Below are positions 56,953-64,000 of a stretch of 64,000 nucleotides of DNA, in pieces. Source of the stretch: Paractinoplanes ovalisporus (GTDB taxonomy: Bacteria; Actinomycetota; Actinomycetes; Mycobacteriales; Micromonosporaceae); the NCBI RefSeq assembly GCF_016834655.1, contig NZ_JAENHP010000002.1:372001-436000 (forward strand), written 5' to 3'. Position numbers and translations under genes: made by a program. Positions within the stretch are counted from its first letter, which is position 1; each line of letters starts with the position of its first letter. The notes under the pieces are model-generated. The model was not told where the DNA came from. It made no database searches and worked only from the letters and a program-made list of their open reading frames with translations.

Positions 56953-58215
56953 TCACGGCCTGCGGCTGTCCCTCCCGAGCGAAAGGTGGCGCGCGAACGC
57001 AGCGTACGCCGAAGGGTTGTGCAGCGCACGCGCGGTGGAGGAGTGGTCGTAACGCACGGTCCAGCGTGGATCGTCGCGGACCCGGGGCAGACCCAGCCGG
57101 TCGGCCTCGGGGTCGGAGACGTACCACTCCGGAACGTGGGCCGACACGGTCGCGGCGGACGGGTCGACGGCCCGTACGGTCTCCCGCAGCACCGACGCGG
57201 CCCGCGCGGACGGATCGCAGGCGGGGAAGCGGGGCGTGAAGTTGATCCGGGTGTCCCAGAAGTAGACGCTCGGGGCCTCGCCGTTGTGGTCGAGCCGCAT
57301 CGACTCCTCGGCGGTGCGGAACCGGAACCGGATCGAGCTCTCGGCCAGCGCCGTCACGACCCGCTGGAACTGCGCCTGCACCAGGGCGATGGCGGTCGCC
57401 TTCTCGAGCGCGCTGGCCGTCGGCGCCACGTGGAAGTGGGTGGCCAGCGCCGTCGCGAACAGCGGGTCGAACGGCACCGCGAGATGCCGGGTCGCGTCGG
57501 TCGTCCAGACCAGGGCCTGCGCCTTCGCCTTGCCCGCGAGCAGCAGTTCGACCAGGCCGGTCCACCCCTGCTGGATGCTGCGGGCCGGCCCCTCGACCCG
57601 CGGTTCGCCCTGGCCGCGGGGCGGATCCCAGTTCACGCGCAGATAGTCGCCGCCTTTGAAGAGATAACCCGCTTTCGCGTACGCCCCCTCGCCGTCGACG
57701 GCCGCGTCGAGGCTCTCGGTGAACGGCGCGAGCATGCCCGGCACCGCCGAGATCGGGCGCGGGTACTCCGGATCGGGCTTCTCCAGCTTCCAGTCGTAGC
57801 GGGTGTACTGGTCGCCCCGGAAGAAGTAGGCCTTGCCGTCGCGCGTCGGCCCCCGCCCGTTGAACGCGGCGTCGACCCCGTGGCCGTTCGTCCCCGGCAG
57901 CGCCCACGCCGTCAGCTCACCCAGCCCGGAATCGCCGAGCCCGCTGGTCAGGTCGACCCGGGCGTATCGCGAGCCACGGAACTGGTACCCCGTACGGGAA
58001 TGGGCTCCTCGGCCTTTGAGGGCCGCGTCGAGGCTCTGGTCGGGCCCGACGGGGGAGAAGGGCAGCCCGAAGCCCAGGCCGGCGACCGCATGCACCCCGT
58101 CGTTGACCCGGTTGCGGTCGTAGTCGAAGACCACATAGTGATCGGCCAGGAAGAATGTCGCCTCGTGCGAGCCGTCCGCGTTGCTGCGGGCGGCGTCGAT
58201 GTAGCGCTCCACCAT
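56953..58215 (-). CDS. hemopexin-repeat protein
   Basis: 420 residues. The first half contains about four hemopexin-like blades, each with a hydrophobic F/Y-F-x-G/A-D/S-x-Y core and a following VDAA/LDAA turn: ATFFLADHYVVFDYD, YQFRGSRYARVD, AYFFRGDQYTRYD, GYLFKGGDYLRVN. The second half (about 215-420) is helical with VYFWDTRINFTPRFP and a C-terminal STARALHNPSAYAAFARHL block seen in DUF-type metallopeptidase-like tails, but I see no HExxH. No signal peptide. Possibly an insecticidal- or polyketide-like binding protein; function unknown. Confidence 0.75.
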   Translation of the reverse strand: MVERYIDAARSNADGSHEATFFLADHYVVFDYDRNRVNDGVHAVAGLGFGLPFSPVGPDQSLDAALKGRGAHSRTGYQFRGSRYARVDLTSGLGDSGLGELTAWALPGTNGHGVDAAFNGRGPTRDGKAYFFRGDQYTRYDWKLEKPDPEYPRPISAVPGMLAPFTESLDAAVDGEGAYAKAGYLFKGGDYLRVNWDPPRGQGEPRVEGPARSIQQGWTGLVELLLAGKAKAQALVWTTDATRHLAVPFDPLFATALATHFHVAPTASALEKATAIALVQAQFQRVVTALAESSIRFRFRTAEESMRLDHNGEAPSVYFWDTRINFTPRFPACDPSARAASVLRETVRAVDPSAATVSAHVPEWYVSDPEADRLGLPRVRDDPRWTVRYDHSSTARALHNPSAYAAFARHLSLGRDSRRP

Positions 58216-58402
58216 CAGTTGCCTCCGCGCACCTGAAGCCCCGCTGCGCAGCGTAGTGGTGTGGCTACCGCTCGAAGCTCGGCTGAACTGACGGACAACC
58301 GTGGCCGATCATCGCATTGGCGGGCCCGGTCGGGCGGGATATGGAGTCGTGCTCAACAACGGCCGGTTGGACTTCGCAACTTTCCCGTACGAGGGTGGGA
58401 AC

Positions 58403-59419
58403 GTGACCAACAACGACCGCTACGCATCCATGGAATATCGCCGCACCGGGCGCTCCGGCCTCAAGCTGCCGGCCGTGTCGCTCGGCCTGTGGCACAACTT
58501 CGGCGACGACCGGCCGCTGGAGACGCAGCGGGCCATCCTGCGCCGCGCGTTCGATCTCGGCATCACCCACTTCGACCTGGCCAACAACTACGGCCCGCCC
58601 TACGGCTCGGCCGAGTCCAACTTCGGCCGCATCCTGGCCTCCGACTTCGCCGGCTACCGGGACGAGCTGGTCATCTCGACCAAGGCCGGCTACGACATGT
58701 GGCCCGGCCCGTACGGCGACTGGGGCTCGCGCAAATACCTGACCGCCTCGCTCGACCAGTCGCTGAAGCGGATGGGCCTCGACTACGTCGACATCTTCTA
58801 TTCGCACCGGCACGACCCCGAGACGCCCCTGGAAGAGACGATGGGCGCGCTCGACGCCGCCGTGCGGGCGGGCAAGGCCCTGTACGTGGGCATCTCGTCC
58901 TACTCGCCCGAGAAGACCGCGGAGGCGGCCGCCATCCTCCGCGATCTCGGCACGCCCCTGCTGATCTCGCAGCCGTCGTACTCGATGCTGAACCGCTGGA
59001 TCGAGGGCGGACTGCTGGACGAGCTCGACCGCGCCGGTGCCGGGTGCATCGCGTTCTCGCCGCTGGCCCAGGGCATGCTCACCGACCGCTACCTCAACGG
59101 CGTCCCCTCGGGGTCGCGGGCCACCGAGGACAAGTCGCTGACGCCGGACTGGCTCAACGACGAGAACCTGGCCAAGATCCGGGCCCTGAACGAGATCGCC
59201 CAGCGGCGGGGTCAGTCGCTGGCCCAGATGGCGATCGCGTGGGCGCTGCGTGACCCGCGCATGACGTCGGTGGTGCTGGGCGCGAGCAGCGTGGCGCAGC
59301 TGGAGAACAACGTGGCGGCCCTCGGCAACACCAAGTTCACCCCCGACGAGCTGGCCGAGATCGACAAGCACGCCACCGAGTCGAACATCAACCTGTGGGC
59401 CCGCTCCAGCAACTCATGA
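58403..59419 (+). CDS. aldo/keto reductase (YghZ/glyceraldehyde-3-P reductase-like)
   Basis: 338 residues. TIM-barrel NADPH oxidoreductase with the catalytic tetrad visible: D and Y in FDLANNYGPP, K in ISTKAGY, H in YSHRHD. The cofactor block GASSVAQLENN is near the C-terminus. The YghZ/MgsR-like subgroup detoxifies methylglyoxal and reduces L-glyceraldehyde-3-phosphate. GTG 58403 follows GAGGGTGGGA; ATG 58430 is an alternative, and an in-frame start at 58301 would lie in the divergent promoter. Confidence 0.9.
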   Translation: MTNNDRYASMEYRRTGRSGLKLPAVSLGLWHNFGDDRPLETQRAILRRAFDLGITHFDLANNYGPPYGSAESNFGRILASDFAGYRDELVISTKAGYDMWPGPYGDWGSRKYLTASLDQSLKRMGLDYVDIFYSHRHDPETPLEETMGALDAAVRAGKALYVGISSYSPEKTAEAAAILRDLGTPLLISQPSYSMLNRWIEGGLLDELDRAGAGCIAFSPLAQGMLTDRYLNGVPSGSRATEDKSLTPDWLNDENLAKIRALNEIAQRRGQSLAQMAIAWALRDPRMTSVVLGASSVAQLENNVAALGNTKFTPDELAEIDKHATESNINLWARSSNS

Positions 59420-59496
59420 TCGCCGCCAACTAGGCCCACCCCGCCGCTCCCAGGGGGCTGGCCAAAAATACGCCGTCGGGGAGCGCGGAACCGGGG

Positions 59497-59505
59497 TTGT
59501 CCACA
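59497..59505 (+). other. isolated DnaA-box match
   Basis: TTGTCCACA, the actinobacterial DnaA-box consensus, lies in the 115-bp gap between the aldo/keto reductase and the convergent hypothetical gene. A single box may titrate DnaA or mean nothing. No origin features are present. Confidence 0.4.
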
Positions 59506-59534
59506 GGCTCGCGGGCGTGATTTGCCAGACAATC

Positions 59535-60227
59535 TCAGGCGAGCAGTGCTTCGCGCATCTCTTTGCCCGGGTTGAAATAGCCGACCACGTGGGGGCCCTG
59601 AGGGTCGTACACGTCGATGGTGTTGTTGCGGCGCATCAGCTCGCGGACGGGGTCGGGCAGCGGGGGCTCGTCGCTCATCGCTGCCCGCACCTCGCGCGTC
59701 GTCGTGATCAGGCGCTGGGCGAGGCCGGCCATGTCGGTGTCGGGACGCACCCGGGCGAACTCCCAGCCCGCCACCGTCAGGTCGAGGATCTCGAAGAGGT
59801 GGGCGAGCAGCGGCAGGTGGTCGGGACGGCCCGCGGCCGCCTTGGCCTGCGTGCCGATCACCGCGACGGCCGCGCTGACCTGGACGTACGGGTGGAGGTG
59901 GCCCGGCTGTGCGAACAGGTTCCAGCGCAGGCCCCGCTGGGCCGCGCGCCAGAGGGGGCGGTAGTTGCGGCGGTCGACCGGCAGGCCGTGCGGGGCGGCC
60001 TGGTGATAGAGGTCCGCGTACGCCGTCTCGGCGAACTCGTGCACGATGGCGGCCGCGGCGGCCAGGCCCTCCTCGTCGCCGTTGAGCTGGGCCGCGCACG
60101 CCTCGGCCTGCTGCTGGAACGTGGCCTGGACGTGCCCGCCGTATCGGGCCCGCACGTCGTCGACGAGCGCCCGGGTCAGGGCGGGGTCACTCTCCTGCTT
60201 GCCGGCCCCGCGTCGGAACCATCGCAT
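59535..60227 (-). CDS. conserved hypothetical protein
   Basis: 230 residues from ATG 60227, alpha-helical and cytoplasmic; no domain recognised. Notable pieces are a basic start MRWFRRGAGK, a helix pair rich in Ala and a C-terminal NNTIDVYDPQGPHVVGYFN. An in-frame start at 60269 would add 14 residues. It lies between the dehydrogenase and aldo/keto reductase genes with no tight coupling to either. Confidence 0.65.
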   Translation of the reverse strand: MRWFRRGAGKQESDPALTRALVDDVRARYGGHVQATFQQQAEACAAQLNGDEEGLAAAAAIVHEFAETAYADLYHQAAPHGLPVDRRNYRPLWRAAQRGLRWNLFAQPGHLHPYVQVSAAVAVIGTQAKAAAGRPDHLPLLAHLFEILDLTVAGWEFARVRPDTDMAGLAQRLITTTREVRAAMSDEPPLPDPVRELMRRNNTIDVYDPQGPHVVGYFNPGKEMREALLA

Positions 60228-60326
60228 AACGCCCGCCCTCGCGCCGCCGTCGATCGAGTCGCGCGCCATCGTAACCTCGTTGCCGTCCGTGACCCGCCCG
60301 GCGTCGGCTCGATCCGCCGGGCCGGG

Positions 60327-61196
60327 CTATTTGTCGAAGCTGGCGTAGTACGAGGCGGCCATGTCCTTGTCGCCGTGGCCCTGCTCGGTGGCCCGGCGGA
60401 ACCGTTCGGCGCCGGCCTCGGCCAGGTCGAGCCGCACCCCGTGCCGGCGGCCGGCCTCGGCGATGAGACGGGCGTCCTTCTCGGCCGTGTTCACCGCGAA
60501 ACTGGCCGGCGAGAGCTGGTCGCCCCGGACGAGCCCGACCTTGGTGCGCAGGTACGCGTTGTCGAGCGGCCCGCCCGCGATCAGCTCGAGGAACTTGTCG
60601 GGGTCGACGCCGAGCGCTTCGGCCAGCGACAAGGTCTCGGCGCCGGCGTGGGTCAGGGCCAGCACCCAGCTGTTGGCGACGAGCTTGAGGCGGGTCGCCT
60701 CGCCAGGGTTCCGCAGCCAGACGGTCTTGGCACCGACCGCGTCGAAGACCGGTGCGATCGCGTCGCGCTGCTCCGGCGGCCCGGCCGCGAGCACGGTGAG
60801 CTGTCCCGCCTCAGCCGGTTGGCGCGTCCCGAGCACGGGCGCGTCGAAGAACACCAGCCCGTGCCGGCCCGCGTCCTCGGCGAGCCGGTCGACGTCTTCG
60901 AGGCTGACGGTGGTCGACTGCATCCAGAGTGCCCCGCTGCGGGCCGCCGGGTAGGCCTCGTCCATGACCTGCCGCACGGCCTCGCCGTCGTAGAGCATCG
61001 TGATCACCACGTCGGCGTCGCGGACCGCGTCCGCGGGTGTGCCGGCCACCTCGGCACCGTCCTCCGCGAGCGGCGCCGCCTTGTCGGCGCTGCGGTTCCA
61101 CACCCGTACGGCATGCCCGGCCTTGAGCAGGTTGCGGGCCATGGCGGCCCCCATGATCCCGGTCCCCAGCAGGCCCACAGTCAGTTTCTCGCTCAT
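60327..61196 (-). CDS. 3-hydroxyisobutyrate dehydrogenase-family NAD(P)-dependent oxidoreductase
   Basis: 289 residues, beta-hydroxyacid dehydrogenase type. Rossmann motif VGLLGTGIMGAAMARNLL, substrate block DAPVLGTRQPAEAGQL and catalytic lysine in TRLKLVANSW. Glyoxylate/succinic semialdehyde reductase or imine reductase activity is possible; the substrate is not evident. ATG 61196 is chosen from the family N-terminus. Confidence 0.9.
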   Translation of the reverse strand: MSEKLTVGLLGTGIMGAAMARNLLKAGHAVRVWNRSADKAAPLAEDGAEVAGTPADAVRDADVVITMLYDGEAVRQVMDEAYPAARSGALWMQSTTVSLEDVDRLAEDAGRHGLVFFDAPVLGTRQPAEAGQLTVLAAGPPEQRDAIAPVFDAVGAKTVWLRNPGEATRLKLVANSWVLALTHAGAETLSLAEALGVDPDKFLELIAGGPLDNAYLRTKVGLVRGDQLSPASFAVNTAEKDARLIAEAGRRHGVRLDLAEAGAERFRRATEQGHGDKDMAASYYASFDK

Positions 61197-61345
61197 GTGC
61201 CCATCCTTCCCCGCCCGCTGCGCACCTGCCACGACGTTCCCGCATGCCCGGCCCCCGACTCCGGCATGACGACCGGATCGCGGAGCGTGAGGGGGCCGAT
61301 ACCGGGCGACGGGAAAATGTCGTACCCGGGGGACAGAATGGTGGG

Positions 61346-63034
61346 GTGCTGACAGCGGTAGCGGGAGATCCGGGCGGTCGAGGGGGCCGTCTGCAGGATC
61401 TGCATGCCGACGGCACGCCGGCGGGGGCCGTCCGGCCCGTGACCGACCTGGCGGGGGCCATCGGCGAACGGGAAGCCGCCGATCACCCCCGCTGGGTCTG
61501 GCCGGCCACCAGCGAGGTCTATCCGGCGCTGCTCAAGGCCGGCGTCCGGGTCGCCCGCGGCCACGATCTGGAGCTCACCGAGGCCCTGCTCATGGGGCAC
61601 GCGGGGTGGTGGGGGTCGCCCAAGGCGCTGCCCGCCGCCCGCGCCCGGCTGCACGGGTTGCCGGTGCCGGCCGATCCGCCCCCGCGTCCGGCCGAGCCGC
61701 CGGGCTACGCGCAGGGCGCGCTCTTCGACACCGGGGCGGCGCCCGCGGCCGGCCACGGGTTCGACGTGCTCGAGGCCGTCCGCGAGGTGTATGCCGACCA
61801 GCTGCGGCGCATCGGCGCCACCGAGTTCCCGGGGCGGTTCCGGCTGCTGGTCGCGGCCGAGTCGGCGGGGGCACTGGTCGGGGCCGAGATGGGGTTCGCG
61901 GGGCTGCCCTGGCGGGCCGATCTGCACGACGAACTGCTTCGCGAGCTGCTCGGGCCGCCGCAGCCGGTGGGGCCGCCCCGGCGGCTGGCCGAGCTGTCGG
62001 CCGAGATCAACGCCGCCTTCGGCACGTGGGGGCTCCACCCGGATTCACCGGCCGAGGTGGTCCGGGCGTTCGCGCGGTCGGGGGTCGACGTGCCGAACAC
62101 GCGGGCCTGGGTGCTGCGCAAGGTCGACCACCCGGCCGTACGCCCGTTGCTCGAATACAAGGAGCTCTACCGCATCTGGACGGCGCACGGGTGGTCATGG
62201 TGCGACGCCTGGGTGAGCCACGGCCGTTTCCGGCCCGAATACGTTCCGGGTGGGGTCGTCTCGGGCCGCTGGGCCACCCGGGGCGGTGGAGCGCTGCAGG
62301 TCCCCAAGGCCGTCCGCCGGGCCGTGGTCGCCGACCCGGGCTGGACGTTCGTGGTGGCCGACGCCGGCCAGCTCGAGCCCCGCGTCCTGGCCGCGATCTC
62401 GTCCGACGAGCGGTTCGCGGCCGCGGCCGCCGCCGGTGACCTCTATGCCGCGCTGGCCGCCGACTCGTTCGACGGCGACCGCGCCAAGGCCAAGCTCGCC
62501 CTGCTCGGCGCCATGTACGGGCAGACCGGCGGCGCCGCGATCCCGGCCCTCGCCGTGCTCCGCAAGAGTTATCCGACCGCCTTCGAGTTCGTCGAGCAGG
62601 CCGCCCGCGTCGGCGAGGCCGGTGGGCTGGTCCGTTCGTGGCTGGGCCGCACCTGCCCGCCCTCGTCCGGGGCCTGGCGTGACGCCGGCCTCGACCCGCC
62701 GGAGGAGGCCGGTTCGGCCGAGGCGCCGCAGGGCGGAGCGTCCGGACGGGCCCGGGGGCGCTTCACCCGCAACTTCGTCGTCCAGGCGACGGCCGCCGAG
62801 TGGGCGCTCGTGCTGCTCGCCACCCTGCGGACGGCCCTCGACGGCACCAAGGCCGAGATGGTGCTCTTCGTCCACGACGAGGTGGTGGTGCATTGTCCCG
62901 TCGAACAGGCCGACGAGGTGGTCGCGGCCGTTCACGAGAGCGCCGCCCAGGCCGGTCGCCTGCTCTTCGGCGACACGACCGTCCGTTTCCCGCTCGACGT
63001 GTCCGTCGTCGCCGCCTACGCCGACGCCAAGTGA
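61346..63034 (+). CDS. bifunctional 3'-5' exonuclease/DNA polymerase (actinobacterial PolA-like)
   Basis: 562 residues, family A polymerase fold. Polymerase motif A is VVADAGQLEPRVLA with the catalytic Asp, motif B region KAKLALLGAMYGQTGG, and motif C LFVHDEVVVH, so the metal ligands are kept. The N-terminal part (about 1-200) corresponds to a 3'-5' exonuclease-like domain; its acidic residues are not convincing by eye. This short form is distinct from the full-length PolA and is common in actinobacteria, with unknown role in repair. GTG 61346 gives the shortest credible N-terminus; no Shine-Dalgarno is seen, so it may be leaderless. Confidence 0.85.
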   Translation: MLTAVAGDPGGRGGRLQDLHADGTPAGAVRPVTDLAGAIGEREAADHPRWVWPATSEVYPALLKAGVRVARGHDLELTEALLMGHAGWWGSPKALPAARARLHGLPVPADPPPRPAEPPGYAQGALFDTGAAPAAGHGFDVLEAVREVYADQLRRIGATEFPGRFRLLVAAESAGALVGAEMGFAGLPWRADLHDELLRELLGPPQPVGPPRRLAELSAEINAAFGTWGLHPDSPAEVVRAFARSGVDVPNTRAWVLRKVDHPAVRPLLEYKELYRIWTAHGWSWCDAWVSHGRFRPEYVPGGVVSGRWATRGGGALQVPKAVRRAVVADPGWTFVVADAGQLEPRVLAAISSDERFAAAAAAGDLYAALAADSFDGDRAKAKLALLGAMYGQTGGAAIPALAVLRKSYPTAFEFVEQAARVGEAGGLVRSWLGRTCPPSSGAWRDAGLDPPEEAGSAEAPQGGASGRARGRFTRNFVVQATAAEWALVLLATLRTALDGTKAEMVLFVHDEVVVHCPVEQADEVVAAVHESAAQAGRLLFGDTTVRFPLDVSVVAAYADAK

Positions 63035-63040
63035 CGCCCG

Positions 63041-63157
63041 GGGTGACGTCGCAGTGAGCGGAGCGCGCTGGGGACCCGGAGTGAGGTCGCAGTGGGTGAA
63101 GCACGCTTGGGAGCCCGGGGGTGACGTCCCAATGGGTGGAGCGCGCCGGGGGCGGCG
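63041..63157 (+). repeat. three imperfect 39-bp tandem repeats upstream of metH
   Basis: Units at 63041-63079, 63080-63118 and 63119-63157 align without gaps; each follows GGGGTGACGTCGCAGTGNG, then an AGCRCGC core and GGG..CCCG. They fill the space between the polymerase gene and the metH promoter. No reading frame is kept open through them. Confidence 0.85.
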
Positions 63158-63170
63158 GTGGGAAATCGGG

Positions 63171-63176
63171 TACCTT
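63171..63176 (+). promoter_or_regulatory. -10 element of the metH promoter
   Basis: TACCTT fits TANNNT and would start the transcript near 63183, exactly at the 5' edge of the predicted riboswitch. The -35 is weak. Confidence 0.5.
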
Positions 63177-63183
63177 TGTGGGT

Positions 63184-63256
63184 CCGAAGCGAGAGGCGCT
63201 GCAACGGGGTGACACCCGCCACGCTCGCTCGGTGGAAACCGACCAAGGGCGCCTCC
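63184..63256 (+). promoter_or_regulatory. S-adenosylhomocysteine (SAH) riboswitch
   Basis: The SAH riboswitch core is visible: GCGAG (63189-63193), AGGCGC (63194-63199), then CTGCAACGGG, a short loop, CCCGCCACGCTCGC, a variable hairpin GGTGGAAACC, and AAGGGCGCCT. AGGCGC pairs with GCGCCT (63249-63254) and GCGAG with CTCGC (63224-63228); CGGG pairs with CCCG. The element precedes metH, a known target: when SAH accumulates, homocysteine-consuming genes are switched on. It is a short-form aptamer. Confidence 0.88.
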
Positions 63257-63277
63257 GTTGAACCGGAGGTGGTCGGT

Positions 63278-64000
63278 ATGGACAGAAGCGCCCCAACCCT
63301 GGGCGAAAACACCCTGGACAGAAGCGCCCCAACCCTGGGCAAAAACCCCCTGGACCGAAGTGCACGCACCCGGGAACTGAAGCGTCTGCTCGATGAGCGC
63401 ATCCTCGTGCTCGACGGCGCGTGGGGCACCATGCTGCAGGGCGCCAAGCTGCAGCCCGAGGACTACCGCGGCGACCTCATCGGCCCCGACCACGAGCAGG
63501 ACGTCACCGGCGACCCCGACCTGCTGATCCTGACCCGGCCCGACGTCATCCTCGACGTCCACCGGCAATACCTGGCGGCCGGCGCCGACATCACGACCAC
63601 CAACACGTTCACCGCGACGAGCATCGCCCAGGCCGATTACGGCCTGGAGGCGTACGTGCGGGAAATGAACGTCCGCGGAGCGCAACTGGCCCGCCAGGCC
63701 GCCGACGAGGCCGGCGGCAAGTTCGTGGCGGGCTCGGTCGGCCCGCTCAACGTGACGCTGTCGCTGTCGCCCAAGGTCGACGAGCCGGCGTACCGGGCCG
63801 TCACGTTCGACCAGGTCAAGGCGTCGTACGCGGAACAGATCGCGGGCCTGGTCGAGGGCGGCGTCGACCTGCTGCTGATCGAGACGATCTTCGACACGCT
63901 CAACGCCAAGGCCGCCATCGCCGCCGCCCGCGAGGTCGCCCCCGACCTGCCGCTCTGGATCTCGGTGACGATCGTCGACCTGTCCGGGCGCACGCTCAGC
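63278..64000 (+). CDS. metH: cobalamin-dependent methionine synthase, 5' part
   Basis: The first 241 residues are in the window; the gene continues beyond it. After the first about 35 residues comes the homocysteine-binding domain (ERILVLDGAWGTMLQG, then TTNTFTATSIAQADYG, VAGSVGPLNVTLSLSP, LLIETIFDTLNAK). It methylates homocysteine using cobalamin and methyl-tetrahydrofolate. The extreme N-terminus is an odd tandem duplication: LDRSAPTLGEN and LDRSAPTLGKN, then LDRSARTREL, 33 to 36 bp per unit. Starting at ATG 63278 after GGAGG is consistent with the riboswitch spacing; starting after the repeats would also give a normal MetH. Confidence 0.92.
   Translation, partial: MDRSAPTLGENTLDRSAPTLGKNPLDRSARTRELKRLLDERILVLDGAWGTMLQGAKLQPEDYRGDLIGPDHEQDVTGDPDLLILTRPDVILDVHRQYLAAGADITTTNTFTATSIAQADYGLEAYVREMNVRGAQLARQAADEAGGKFVAGSVGPLNVTLSLSPKVDEPAYRAVTFDQVKASYAEQIAGLVEGGVDLLLIETIFDTLNAKAAIAAAREVAPDLPLWISVTIVDLSGRTLS

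Overview
The window looks like chromosomal DNA of a high-GC actinobacterium, most likely an Actinoplanes-like member of the Micromonosporaceae. The evidence is strong GC bias at third codon positions, many GTG and TTG starts, several leaderless TANNNT promoters, a ferrochelatase with the actinobacterial [2Fe-2S] cysteines next to inhA and fabG, actinobacterial families such as DUF3097 and DUF222-HNH, and a divergent murL/murD2 pair. No phage, insertion sequence, CRISPR array, rRNA or tRNA was seen.

Region by region. 1-5.3 kb: the end of an RCC1-repeat protein, an SDR behind a MerR-type promoter, then a leftward block fabG-inhA-cpfC-HAD hydrolase-MmcQ (fatty acid and haem synthesis). 5.3-10 kb: a NarL-type two-component system whose kinase carries an in-frame tandem-repeat insertion, a DUF222/HNH endonuclease behind a LexA-like box, and a secreted DUF1023 hydrolase. 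10-10.6 kb: a gene-poor stretch with a palindromic promoter, a hairpin that masks the ribosome site of a 17-codon reading frame, a 28-residue membrane peptide and degenerate repeats. 10.6-18 kb: leftward MoxR-DUF58-VWA operon, rightward PH-domain membrane proteins and a hotdog thioesterase, a PfkB kinase and a SodC-like lipoprotein. 18-24 kb: aminopeptidase P, a decayed RBBP9-type hydrolase, an ECF sigma factor with a membrane-anchored Asp-box protein, an acyltransferase and an L,D-transpeptidase. 24-36.4 kb: regulator/SDR, two NUDIX genes, DUF3097, a MocR regulator divergent from an EamA transporter, a serine hydrolase, the NfeD/SPFH pair, a SpoU methyltransferase and small enzymes. 36.4-43.2 kb: a PatB-type lyase, a giant flavohaemoglobin-like reductase, and murL/murD2.

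43.2-51.3 kb is one apparent operon: a MurR/RpiR regulator behind a TTGACA promoter, then two complete sets of sugar-ABC binding protein plus two permeases, with no ATPase, closed by a strong terminator. Next to murL/murD2 it suggests coupling of amino-sugar uptake or wall recycling to peptidoglycan synthesis. 51.3-64 kb: AraC regulator with a catalytically degenerate SDR, a three-gene sigma-factor module, a MetE-like protein, a secreted HExxH peptidase, a hemopexin-repeat protein, an aldo/keto reductase, a dehydrogenase, an actinobacterial exonuclease/polymerase, and the start of metH behind an S-adenosylhomocysteine riboswitch.

A recurring oddity is the number of short tandem duplications, both in-frame (kinase, metH, globin-reductase end) and intergenic (8.83, 10.37, 17.3 and 63.0 kb). 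All functional calls rest on reading motifs and context; no database search was possible.
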